This document shows positions 24,068-32,239 of a stretch of DNA of 64,000 bases, piece by piece. Below the pieces are notes generated by a model. It ran no database searches and was not told where the DNA came from. It saw only the letters and a program-made list of their open reading frames with translations. Every line of letters begins with the position of its first letter. The first letter of the stretch is position 1. Origin of the DNA: JBGYPP01 sp041838515 (GTDB lineage: Bacteria; Bacillota; Clostridia; Lachnospirales; Lachnospiraceae); contig JBGYPP010000002.1 of NCBI GenBank assembly GCA_041838515.1, positions 1 to 64,000 of the forward strand, written 5' to 3'. The position numbers and the translations under genes were made by a program.

Positions 24068-25765
24068 TTAGTTTTGCCTGTCCAGAGCGGTCTGGTAGGT
24101 GGCCAGCAGCATATCCAATCCCAGATTGGCAAACCCGTCCACATAGGCATCCCAATCTTTCTCCAGGCTCTTAGCTCCGGTGATAAAGGCCACGCGGTTC
24201 TCTTCAATATAGTTCTGCAATTCCACGCCTATGGTCTGTATGGCGCTGGCCTCTTCCTCTGTCAGCTTGAGCCTGGGCAGTATATCCCAATCCCCCTCTT
24301 TCTGGGCATAGGGCTCCATCTTTTCCTTGCTGGCGTCATAGAGCAGCTTCTCCAGGCCTGCGCTGGTGCCCACGTCCACATCCGCATCCGTGGCCTCGCC
24401 CAACCTGTAGGAGGCCGGGAAGTATTTTACCTGCACATCCTGCCAGTCGTGATTTTGGGCCTCGCCGGAATAGAGGTTTAATACCCTGTACAGTGCCGGC
24501 TCGCCGTTCAAGCCCTTCTCTCCCTCGGGATTGAGCACCCAGTCCTCGCCCTCCACTGCGCCGTACTGGGAAGAAAGCGCGCCCTCAGTGGTAAAGAAGT
24601 AGTCCACCCAGCGCAGAGCGGCCTCGGGATACTGGCACTTGTCGGTGATAAAGAAATCACCGGCGCCCACGCCCTGGTACTTCATCCAAGTGGCCAGCCG
24701 CACGCCCTGAGGACCTTCGATAGGGGCTATCACCTGGTAATGCCTATAGGTTTCATTGGAGGCGTCCGCATCCAAATGATTGGAGATGGTGCCGGTGGGC
24801 AGGAAGAGCACGGGTTCGCCCTCCTGGTTCACCAAAGCTTTCATCTGCTCCTCTGTCTGGGTAAAATTGCCGTCATAGATGGCGCCCAACTCGTACAGGG
24901 AGTTCATATATTCCAGAGCCGCCTTGTACTCCTCGGTATTGGCTATGGTAGCCACCTTGCCCTCAGGATTCTTGCCTATCAGCACATCATACTCCTGGGT
25001 CTTGGCCGGGGAGAGGATAAAGGCGTTGGTGATCCAGTCCTCAAAGCGGGAATGCCATCCGGTCTTGGAACCGCCTATGGCTATGCCATTGGGATTGACC
25101 TCCAGGAACTTTTTGCACACATCATAGAACTCCTGTGTGGTTTCCGGCACCTCCACACCCATCTTGTCCAGCCAATAGGTGTTGACCCACATCTTCTTGC
25201 CGAAGCGACAGTGGAAGCACTCGTTCAAACCGCTGATGGCGTAGATATGCCCGTCCGTCTGCCTGGTGGAATCTATGTAATCCGCCATGGCCTTGGTATA
25301 GTTGGGCATATTCGGCTCTATCAGATCGTCCAGCTGCATCAGCAGGCCCTCTTTTACGCCATATTTGGCCTGGTCCGGACTGGCAAACATGATGACGTCG
25401 GGATAATCCCCGGTGCTGAAAGCCAGATTCAATTTGGTTTCCCAGTCATCACGGCCGGCGGTTTCAAAGATCATCTTGATACCGGTCTTTTCCTCCATAT
25501 ACTTGGTAAAATCGTTAGTGGCAAAATCCTCCACGTTGGGCATAGACACGCAGAACATACGCAGCTCTATGGGCTGGGTAACTATAGGATACTGCCCCGC
25601 TTCTGTCAAAATACCCTCCTGGGCCTGGGCGTTCTCCCCGGCAGCGCTCTGTGCCGCCTGGGTACCGCTGTCCGCAGCGTTCTGCCCGCCGCAGGCTGCC
25701 AAGGACAAGGCCATGGCTCCGGCCAATCCCCAGGCCGCCAGCTTGTGCAACCAATCTCTCTTCAT
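24068..25765 (-). CDS. Extracellular sugar-binding lipoprotein
   Basis: 565 residues. The signal peptide MKRDWLHKLAAWGLAGAMAL ends in the lipobox LAAC with Cys25 as lipid anchor, followed by a Gly/Ala/Gln linker. The large size, the pattern ELRMFCVSMPNVEDF and WETKLNLAFSTGDYPDVIMF place it with LplA/YtcQ-type binding proteins. Delivers a glycan, presumably fucosylated given the GH29 neighbour, to the two permeases. First gene of the operon; AAAAGGAGGAAAGG upstream of ATG 25765. The region 25766-25964 is AT-rich and should hold the promoter; no clear -35/-10 pair was found. Confidence 0.92.
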   Translation of the reverse strand: MKRDWLHKLAAWGLAGAMALSLAACGGQNAADSGTQAAQSAAGENAQAQEGILTEAGQYPIVTQPIELRMFCVSMPNVEDFATNDFTKYMEEKTGIKMIFETAGRDDWETKLNLAFSTGDYPDVIMFASPDQAKYGVKEGLLMQLDDLIEPNMPNYTKAMADYIDSTRQTDGHIYAISGLNECFHCRFGKKMWVNTYWLDKMGVEVPETTQEFYDVCKKFLEVNPNGIAIGGSKTGWHSRFEDWITNAFILSPAKTQEYDVLIGKNPEGKVATIANTEEYKAALEYMNSLYELGAIYDGNFTQTEEQMKALVNQEGEPVLFLPTGTISNHLDADASNETYRHYQVIAPIEGPQGVRLATWMKYQGVGAGDFFITDKCQYPEAALRWVDYFFTTEGALSSQYGAVEGEDWVLNPEGEKGLNGEPALYRVLNLYSGEAQNHDWQDVQVKYFPASYRLGEATDADVDVGTSAGLEKLLYDASKEKMEPYAQKEGDWDILPRLKLTEEEASAIQTIGVELQNYIEENRVAFITGAKSLEKDWDAYVDGFANLGLDMLLATYQTALDRQN

Positions 25766-25964
25766 ACCCCTTTCCTCCTTTTGTGGGATTTGTAGTGTTT
25801 ACGCCTATTCTAGCATGCTTTTTCATACAAATAACACATACATTTTTTGTTTTTTCCATACGATTTGGCATATTCTGCCCAAACCCAGGCCTTTTTTTGC
25901 CCCACAGCCTTGCAAACAGGGCAATATTGTACAATCCGGCCCGCCCTGCACCCGCAACAAAATA

Positions 25965-26018
25965 CGCCCCCTCCTCCGGCGGACTGCCCATAGGGCAGCC
26001 CCTGCGGAACAGGGGGCG
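25965..26018 (-). terminator. Branched hairpin after the uracil permease gene
   Basis: CGCCCCCT/AGGGGGCG closes a structure with an inner CTGCCC/GGGCAG hairpin. T-rich sequence follows on either strand. It separates the uracil permease gene from the fucose operon. The 26019-26114 stretch also contains a 25-codon frame (ending LLALGGFSSLEY) in a different frame from the permease; it may be a gene remnant. Confidence 0.5.
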
Positions 26019-26114
26019 CATGCTTTTTTCGTAAATCAGTACTCCAGGGAGCTGAAGCCGCCCAGGGCAAGCAGCGTATGGGCGGATCCCTCTATGCCCC
26101 GGCTGGCCTCTTTC

Positions 26115-27512
26115 TTATTCTCTCTTGGTCACGGCGAAGTTTACTCCGGTATCCGAGCGGCCGGCCTCGTCAAAATGGTAATCCTTGCCGGGCAGCAGAG
26201 CATTGAGCAGTATGCCCACCAGAGCGCCCACGGCCAGGCCGGAGAGGCTGATGGTCAGGCCGCCTACGGAGAAAATCACTGCACGGGCAGCGCTGTAATT
26301 GATACCTATGGACAGCACCAGTATCAGCGCAGCCACGATGATATTGCGGCTCTTGCTGAAATCTACCTTGGTTTCTACGATATTGCGCACGCCTACGGCA
26401 GAGATCATGCCATACAGCACCAGGGATACGCCGCCGCCGGCCGCCGTGGGCATACAGCCTATCAGCGCAGCCACCTTGGGAGAAAAACTGAACAGGATGG
26501 CAAAGGCCGCAGCGATTCGGATCACCCTGGGGTCATACACCTTGGTGAGGGAGAGCACGCCGGTATTTTCCCCATAGGTGGTGTTGGCCGGCGCGCCGAA
26601 TAGCGCGGCCAGGCTGGTGGCCAGACCATCCCCCAACAGAGTCCTGTGCAGGCCGGGCTTTTGGAAATAATTGATCTTTACTGTGGAAGATATGGCGGAG
26701 ATATCGCCTATATGCTCCATCATGGTGGCCAGGGCTATGGGCATAATGGTGAAGATGGCCGTCACCATCTTGGAGGTATCTCCCTGGCCCAATATGGAGA
26801 ATACGGTCTGGTCCCAGAAAACGGGCCAGCCCACCCAGGCCGCCTCGGCCACAGGTGTGAAATCCACCTTGCCCATCAGCGCTGCCAGCGTATAGGAACC
26901 CACAACGCCTATGATAATGGGCAGGATCTTTACCATACCCTTACCCCAGATATTGCTGGCCACCACCAAGACGATGGCCACCACGGCGATCAGCGGATCT
27001 GTGGCACAGTTGTCCACAGCCGACTGTGAAAGGGTCAGGCCTATAGCTATAATAATGGGGCCGGTGACTATGGGAGGGAAGAAACGCAGCACGGCTTCCG
27101 TGCCGAAGACCTTGATGCAAAAAGCAAAAACCAGATATACCAGGCCGGCGCAGGCCACGCCCAAGGAGGCATAGGGCAGCATCTCCCTATTGGGAACCAG
27201 ATTGCCCGCCGAGTCCGCTACAAAGGGCGCTATGGCCGCATACCCGCCCAAAAAAGCAAAGGAAGATCCCAAAAAGGCCGGCACCTTGCCCTTACACAGC
27301 AGGTGGAACAGCAATGTGCCCAGGCCGGCAAACAAAAGTGTGGTGGACACGTGCAGGCCGGTCAGCATGGGCACCAGCACTGTCGCTCCGAACATGGCAA
27401 ACATATGCTGGGCTCCCAGCAGCAGCATCTTGGGCATACCCAGGCTTCTGGCATCGTAAATGCCCTCCAGATCCGCCCCAGCAAAGGCAGGCTGTCGCTT
27501 CTCTCTCTTCAT
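26115..27512 (-). CDS. Uracil/nucleobase permease, NCS2 family
   Basis: 465 residues with about 14 membrane segments. The N-terminus LLGAQHMFAMFGATVLVPML and the NCS2 signature (TTYGENTGVLSLTKVYD, with the conserved Asn-x-Gly and Thr-Lys) identify a UraA-type proton-coupled importer. FAFLGGYAAIAPF also supports uracil specificity. Monocistronic; no PyrR attenuator hairpins were recognised in the 160 nt before the start. Confidence 0.9.
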   Translation of the reverse strand: MKREKRQPAFAGADLEGIYDARSLGMPKMLLLGAQHMFAMFGATVLVPMLTGLHVSTTLLFAGLGTLLFHLLCKGKVPAFLGSSFAFLGGYAAIAPFVADSAGNLVPNREMLPYASLGVACAGLVYLVFAFCIKVFGTEAVLRFFPPIVTGPIIIAIGLTLSQSAVDNCATDPLIAVVAIVLVVASNIWGKGMVKILPIIIGVVGSYTLAALMGKVDFTPVAEAAWVGWPVFWDQTVFSILGQGDTSKMVTAIFTIMPIALATMMEHIGDISAISSTVKINYFQKPGLHRTLLGDGLATSLAALFGAPANTTYGENTGVLSLTKVYDPRVIRIAAAFAILFSFSPKVAALIGCMPTAAGGGVSLVLYGMISAVGVRNIVETKVDFSKSRNIIVAALILVLSIGINYSAARAVIFSVGGLTISLSGLAVGALVGILLNALLPGKDYHFDEAGRSDTGVNFAVTKRE

Positions 27513-27675
27513 AAAACCTCACATTCTCTTGTCAAAGGAGCCGGAACCAAAAATCCGTCCGCCCGGACTCCCATTTTTTGTTTCCAACTGTTTATAATAG
27601 GACATCCATATAGAAAAAGTCAAGAAAAAGCCCGCCTCGCAATTCATTCTGTGAATAGATAAAATTATAAAAAAA

Positions 27676-28335
27676 TTACTTCTCCTCCAATATTTCCCGT
27701 ATCTTCTCCGCCATGGCGCGCCCCAAGGCTCTATGGGCCGCAGCCTCCAAATGCACGCCGTCAATGGGAGAGGACTCCACTACGGCTCCGGCATCGAGAA
27801 AATCCACGCCCTTCTTTTTCGCCACATTGGCGTAGACGGCGCCGAAGAGCGTGCTCTGGGCATAACGTCCACAGGCCATGGCATCCATGGGATTCATCTC
27901 ATCTATGGAAGGGTGATAGGGCATGGGCGCCACCAGCAGGACCCTAGCCCCATGGGGAAAGATGGGATCCAGTTTCTTAAACATATGGTCGCAGTTCTGC
28001 ACCAGGCGCACCAGTTCCTCCGCACCTGCGCCCACCCTGTACACAGAATGCTCCACCAGGTCATTGGTTCCCAGGAAAATCACCACCAGATCCAGGGGCT
28101 TCTGGCTCATAAGGCATATTTCCAGACCCTTATATCCGTTTTTGTAATGCTCCGGCTCATGGCTGAACACCGTCATACGGCCGTTAAGCCCCTCCTCCAC
28201 TAGCTCATATCCCTCCCCCAGCGCCGTCTGCGCCACACGGGTCCAACGGGTATGCTCATCATACCTTTCCCCCGTACCCGGCACATATCCCCAGGTATTG
28301 GAATCCCCAAAACACAGCACTCTCCTCTTGGCCAT
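27676..28335 (-). CDS. SGNH/GDSL hydrolase
   Basis: 219 residues. Block I RRVLCFGDSNTWGY with the nucleophile Ser, block III FLGTNDLVEH and block V DGVHLEAAAHR with the Asp-x-x-His pair form a complete SGNH active site. The SNTWGY variant is that of arylesterase/TesA-like cytoplasmic enzymes. ATG 28335 is chosen over 28359 because GGAGG is 6 nt upstream. Divergent from the peroxide-sensing gene; substrate unknown. Confidence 0.9.
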   Translation of the reverse strand: MAKRRVLCFGDSNTWGYVPGTGERYDEHTRWTRVAQTALGEGYELVEEGLNGRMTVFSHEPEHYKNGYKGLEICLMSQKPLDLVVIFLGTNDLVEHSVYRVGAGAEELVRLVQNCDHMFKKLDPIFPHGARVLLVAPMPYHPSIDEMNPMDAMACGRYAQSTLFGAVYANVAKKKGVDFLDAGAVVESSPIDGVHLEAAAHRALGRAMAEKIREILEEK

Positions 28336-28455
28336 CTGCCACCTCCCTTTCCGTCCCAAGCACCTGCGCTAACTCTTCTTTCATGCACAATAGGATTATT
28401 ATAGCAAATCCCCGCCCCCTCTGTCAGAAAAGTGTCTGGATTTTTTTCAGGATGC

Positions 28456-28516
28456 TTGACAGGTTCATACGTCGAAGGTATAGTATATTTGATACAATAT
28501 AATTGTATCAAATATA
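28456..28516 (+). promoter_or_regulatory. OhrR promoter and operator
   Basis: TTGACA (28456-28461), 17-bp spacer, TATAGT (28479-28484). Overlapping and following the -10 is a perfect 15-bp-arm inverted repeat, TATATTTGATACAAT-ATA-ATTGTATCAAATATA (28484-28516). Its centre TACAAT-ATA-ATTGTA closely matches the OhrR box known from Bacillus ohrA. Binding there would block transcription of the gene at 28535. Confidence 0.8.
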
Positions 28517-28534
28517 TTATAAAAGGAGGCCAAG

Positions 28535-29554
28535 TTGGACGCTAGGGAAAAAGAGGCCCTGCTTTTGGCCAATCAGCTCTGCTTCCCTCTGTATGCCGCC
28601 GCCCGGGGAGTCACCGGACTGTATGCGCCCTGGCTCAAGCCCTTAGGCCTCTCCTATACCCAGTATCTGGTCTGTCTGGTGTTATGGGAGCAGGACGGCA
28701 TCACCGTAGGGGAGATAGGCCGCAGGCTGCGGCTGGACAACGGCACCCTCAGCCCCCTGCTCAAGAAAATGGAGCAGGCAGGCCTGCTGGAAAGGCGGCG
28801 CAGCCCAGAGGATGACAGGGCCGTGCTGGTCAGCCTAAGCCCCCAGGGACGCCTCTTGCAGGAGAGGGCAAAGGACATTCCCTCCAATGTAGGCAGCTGC
28901 CTGCCACTGGAGCCTGAAGAAGCAAGGCAATTATACCAATTGCTGTACAAATTGCTGGCCAAATTGCCAGTCGGGGCTGCCAGCCCCGGGAAAGGAGAAA
29001 ACATGTCCAGGATTTATGATTTCACCGCAAAAGACCGAAAAGGAGAGGAGGTAAGCCTCTCCCAGTACCAGGGCAAGGTATTGCTCATAGTCAATACGGC
29101 CACGGGTTGCGGCTTTACACCCCATTACGAACCGCTGGCGGCCATGTATAAGGACCTCAAGGACCAGGGCCTGGAAATCCTGGACTTCCCCTGCAACCAG
29201 TTCGCCAACCAGGCACCCGGCAGCGACGAGGAGATACACCAGTTCTGCCAGGTCAAATTCGGCACCCAGTTTCCTCAGTTCGCCAAGGTGGATGTCAATG
29301 GGGAGCAGGCCCATCCCCTCTTCGCCTACCTGGCTGGCGAAAAGCCCTTTGCCGGCTTTGGCAAGGGCATTAAGAGCTCCGGCCTGGAGGCCTTTGCCGC
29401 ACTGAACAACAAGGCCTACGGAGATAAGGCCTATGTGCGGTGGAATTTTACCAAATTCCTGGTGGACAGGCAGGGGCAGGTCATAGGCCGCTTTGAGCCC
29501 ACGGAGGATATGAACAAAGTGCGGGCTGCCGTGGAGGCGGCTTTGAAAGCCTAG
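28535..29554 (+). CDS. OhrR repressor fused to glutathione peroxidase
   Basis: One 339-codon frame encodes two proteins. Residues 1-150 are OhrR-like (MarR family): LLLANQLCFPLYAAARGVTG with the sensing Cys16, then SYTQYLVCLVLWE and DNGTLSPLLKKMEQAGLLER. Residues 157-339 are a full-length glutathione peroxidase/thioredoxin-dependent peroxidase: LLIVNTATGCGFTPHYEPL with peroxidatic Cys192, LDFPCNQFANQ and VRWNFTKFLVD. Translation starts at TTG 28535 with AGGAGG at 6 nt. ATG 29003, at the start of the peroxidase part, has its own AAAGGAG 7 nt upstream, so a free peroxidase may also be made. Organic peroxide would oxidise Cys16 and relieve repression. Confidence 0.9.
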   Translation: MDAREKEALLLANQLCFPLYAAARGVTGLYAPWLKPLGLSYTQYLVCLVLWEQDGITVGEIGRRLRLDNGTLSPLLKKMEQAGLLERRRSPEDDRAVLVSLSPQGRLLQERAKDIPSNVGSCLPLEPEEARQLYQLLYKLLAKLPVGAASPGKGENMSRIYDFTAKDRKGEEVSLSQYQGKVLLIVNTATGCGFTPHYEPLAAMYKDLKDQGLEILDFPCNQFANQAPGSDEEIHQFCQVKFGTQFPQFAKVDVNGEQAHPLFAYLAGEKPFAGFGKGIKSSGLEAFAALNNKAYGDKAYVRWNFTKFLVDRQGQVIGRFEPTEDMNKVRAAVEAALKA

Positions 29555-29775
29555 CGCTTGCGAAGTGGCCGCCAAGGAGATTGGCCTGCCCACCGGCTGC
29601 TCCAGAGGCGGATTTGAAGGCCTAGCGCTAGCGAAGTGGCCGTCAAGGAGATTGACCTGCCCACCGGCTGCTCCGGAGGCGGCTTTGAAGGCCTAGCCCT
29701 AGCGAAGTGGCCGTCAAGGAGACTGGCCTGCCCACCGGCTGCTCCGGAGGCGGATTTAAAGGCCTGGGCGCTGGC
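29525..29775. repeat. 71-bp tandem repeats from the peroxidase stop codon
   Basis: GCCTAGCGCT-type units begin at 29549, 29620, 29691 and 29762 (period 71). The last 24 coding bases of the peroxidase gene (GAGGCGGCTTTGAAAGCCTAG) match the end of each unit, so the array grew by copying the gene end plus its 3' flank. Each unit has a stop codon in the gene frame; the palindrome CTAGCGCTAG marks one junction. Confidence 0.85.
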
Positions 29776-29843
29776 CACTCCGAATACTTTGAAGTCCTAG
29801 GGCCGGGAAAAAAGCTCCGGCGGGAGGTGCAGATTTCCCGCAC

Positions 29844-29888
29844 AAAAAAGGCGTATGTAAGGGAAAATTCCTCACATGCGCCTTTTTT
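29844..29888. terminator. Bidirectional terminator
   Basis: AAAAAAGGCGTATGT pairs with ACATGCGCCTTTTTT (one bulge), serving both the plus-strand peroxidase gene and the minus-strand transporter gene that ends at 29918. Confidence 0.85.
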
Positions 29889-29917
29889 CTGATGTACTTT
29901 GCGGCTCTACGTCCGGG

Positions 29918-31024
29918 CTAATCACTGTAATGGGTGTCCAGATTGACATAGGGCGTATATTCGGGATGCGCCTGTCGGATACGGCCTTTGGCCCATTCCT
30001 CAAAGGCCTCCGTATCCTTGATGGAAAAATCCACGGTAATATCCACCAAAATCCAGCCCGCCTTTCTGTCCACCAATATGCCGTGGGTATCCACTACGCC
30101 CGGCCTCTCCCGCAAAATCGACGAAACGGACTCCTGAATGGCCACCACCTCCGGGTCATGCCTCTCTACGCCGTATACGCCCACGTTGATCACCACCCGG
30201 TGCTTCTGCCATACCATAGCCTGTATTCCCCTGGACAGCCTATGTATTTCCCTGGCCGTCATATCTCCAGGCAGCTCCACATTGATAGAGGCCATGGCAA
30301 ACTCCGGCCCATAGTTGTGCAGGACCAAATCATATGCGCCCAGTACCGAGGGAAAGGACTCCACAGTGGCCCTCAGCGCCGCCGTGAATTCGCCATCGGC
30401 TCTTTTTCCCAATATCTGGCTGATGGAATCCAAGAGCATGTCCACCCCCGCCTTTATGATAAATCCCGACAGCAGGGCGCCCACCAGTCCCTCTATGGGC
30501 CATTGGAAAAAAATATTGGCGCCCACGGCCAACAGGGTGGAGGCGGACAATAGCCCATCCATGCTGGCATCGGCTCCGGAGGCGGACAGAGCCCCTGAGT
30601 TGTACTTTTTGCCCTGGTCGGACACATACCTGCCCAAGGCCAGCTTTACCGCCACCGAGGTCAGGATCAGCCCTATAGTCACGGGCGTATATGTGGCCAT
30701 CTGCGGGTGCAGCAGGCTCTTGACAGATTCCAGCAGAGCGGTGCCGCCGGCCACCAGCACCAGCGAGGATATGGCCACAGCGCTGAAATACTCGATACGC
30801 CCATGGCCATAGGGATGCTTGGCATCCGGCTTGCGATGGGCCAGCCGCAGGCTGACTATGGTGATAACGGAACTGCCCGCATCGGTCAGATTGTTCAGAC
30901 CGTCCAACACTATGGATAGAGAGCCGGCCAGCGCCCCTACAGCCATCTTCAATCCGGCCAGCGCCATGTTCACGCCTATGCCTATCCAACTCACCCGGGA
31001 TATGGCCCTCTCCCGGCTCTCCAT
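29918..31024 (-). CDS. Cation diffusion facilitator (CDF) transporter
   Basis: 368 residues with six predicted helices. Metal-site motifs are present: VLDGLNNLTDAGSS in helix 2, KPDAKHPYGHGRIEYFSA and SADASMDG-like ADASMDGLLSA in helix 5. A cytoplasmic C-terminal domain follows, with HPEYTPYVNLDTHYSD at the end. Exports Zn, Fe, Mn or related divalent ions by proton antiport; the ion cannot be told from sequence. ATG 31024 gives the usual N-terminus; ATG 31039, three bases after AGGAGG+, is an alternative. Confidence 0.9.
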   Translation of the reverse strand: MESRERAISRVSWIGIGVNMALAGLKMAVGALAGSLSIVLDGLNNLTDAGSSVITIVSLRLAHRKPDAKHPYGHGRIEYFSAVAISSLVLVAGGTALLESVKSLLHPQMATYTPVTIGLILTSVAVKLALGRYVSDQGKKYNSGALSASGADASMDGLLSASTLLAVGANIFFQWPIEGLVGALLSGFIIKAGVDMLLDSISQILGKRADGEFTAALRATVESFPSVLGAYDLVLHNYGPEFAMASINVELPGDMTAREIHRLSRGIQAMVWQKHRVVINVGVYGVERHDPEVVAIQESVSSILRERPGVVDTHGILVDRKAGWILVDITVDFSIKDTEAFEEWAKGRIRQAHPEYTPYVNLDTHYSD

Positions 31025-31171
31025 GGAATATGCTCCCATTCCCCTCCTTCCCCAGCCTCCCCCGGCCTCCCCCGGCCGTTCCGAGAGCAGATATGCTCTA
31101 TTGTGCAGCTGCGCATATGCTCCCCAACATCTCACCCTGCTCCAGACCTCTTCCGGCCCCGCACCGCTTCC

Positions 31172-32176
31172 CTACGAGGACGGGCTGGACGCCGGCTGCA
31201 ATACCAGTCCGTTGGCCAGCAGAAATTCCTTCCACCGGGGCAGGTAAGAGGCTTTCAAATGCACGCCGTCATAGGTCCAATCCCCCCGCATATTCCCATC
31301 CTCATCGGCAAAGACGGCATTAGAGTCCAAAAAGAAGATATTCTGTCCATCAGCCAGCTGAGCCAGCGCCGCGTTCCTCTCCTCTATGGCGGCATTATTT
31401 ATATAATCCCCCTTGGCATTCCGCTCGGCGCTGACCCTCAAGATGGCCTGGATGACCACTTTGGCCTGGGGCTGCAGAGCCTGTATCTCCCTTATCCTCT
31501 CCTGATAGGCTTGGACGAAGCCCTCCACATCCCCCCGGCCCATCTCATTGATGCCCACCATCAGGTATATGGCCGTAAATTGCCGTAGGGCCAGCCACTC
31601 CGGCAGGGCCTTTTTGACCCTATTCCCCTCCAGGTCCAGGCCGGTCAGATTTTTTTCCATCATATTAAAGACGGTCATGCCCTTGCCGGAATAAAAGGCC
31701 ACTTCCGGCGCAAAGCCGCCATACAAGGCCAGACCATCTATGCGGGAATCCCCTATAAAGGCCACCTGGTCATAGTATGCCTCCTCCACCGGGGCAAAGG
31801 CCCATACCGGCGCAGCCTGCTGTTCCCCATCTCCGGAGGACACGCCCCCATCTCCGGAGGACACGCCCTCCTCCCCGGGAAGCCCCCCGGGGGGTATCGC
31901 ATCCCCAAAGCTTTGGCTGCCTGCCCCTCCATCTCCGGAAATTGACCCGGATTGGGCGGCATCCCCGGCGCTGATATCCGCCAAATCGGCATCCCCAGGA
32001 GAAATTGCGGCCCCATCCCCCTCCGAAACTCCGGCGGCATCCCTCCCCGACAGCCAGGGAGCAGCCAGTTCCTCCCAGGCCTGCGCCCAGACCCGGCCAT
32101 GCTCCTCTTGGGAGAAAAATAGCAAAGTGGACAAGGCCATTATCCACAAAAAACCATATCTATGCGCCCTAAGCAT
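31172..32176 (-). CDS. Membrane-anchored SGNH hydrolase/acyltransferase-like
   Basis: 334 residues. An N-terminal membrane anchor or signal (YGFLWIMALSTLLFF), then about 90 residues of Gly/Ser/Asp-rich linker, then an SGNH domain: VAFIGDSRIDGLALYG, YLMVGINEMGRG and WTYDGVHLKASYL, with Ser, Asn and Asp-x-x-His all kept. Next to an MBOAT gene this fits the transfer step of extracellular glycan O-acetylation, as with DltD or AlgX/AlgJ partners. The start codon lies in the downstream copy of a 42-bp duplication. Confidence 0.85.
   Translation of the reverse strand: MLRAHRYGFLWIMALSTLLFFSQEEHGRVWAQAWEELAAPWLSGRDAAGVSEGDGAAISPGDADLADISAGDAAQSGSISGDGGAGSQSFGDAIPPGGLPGEEGVSSGDGGVSSGDGEQQAAPVWAFAPVEEAYYDQVAFIGDSRIDGLALYGGFAPEVAFYSGKGMTVFNMMEKNLTGLDLEGNRVKKALPEWLALRQFTAIYLMVGINEMGRGDVEGFVQAYQERIREIQALQPQAKVVIQAILRVSAERNAKGDYINNAAIEERNAALAQLADGQNIFFLDSNAVFADEDGNMRGDWTYDGVHLKASYLPRWKEFLLANGLVLQPASSPSS
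31827..31868. repeat. 21-bp tandem duplication in the SGNH linker
   Basis: CCATCTCCGGAGGACACGCC plus one base occurs twice head to tail (31827-31847 and 31848-31868) without mismatch, encoding the repeated GVSSGDG of the linker. Confidence 0.85.
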
Positions 32177-32239
32177 CTACACCTACCTGCCTTATCAATA
32201 TCTATGCGCCCTAAGCATCTGCACCTACCTACCTTATCA
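32156..32239. repeat. 42-bp duplication spanning the SGNH gene start
   Basis: Two copies (32156-32197 and 32198-32239; four mismatches) each hold a ribosome-binding-like AGGTAGGTG and ATGCTTAGGGCGCATAGATA. The upstream copy starts exactly at the MBOAT stop TGA and encodes a 7-codon frame MLRAHRY; the downstream copy provides the true start of the hydrolase at 32176. Confidence 0.8.

Noticed and set aside
25815..26114. Riboswitch or gene between the fucose operon and the uracil permease gene
   Set aside because: Only a GC-rich branched hairpin and a short alternative-frame tail are visible; neither matches a known aptamer or protein.
29525..29775. CRISPR-like or coding repeat after the peroxidase gene
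   Set aside because: 71-bp head-to-tail units without spacers, each with in-frame stops.
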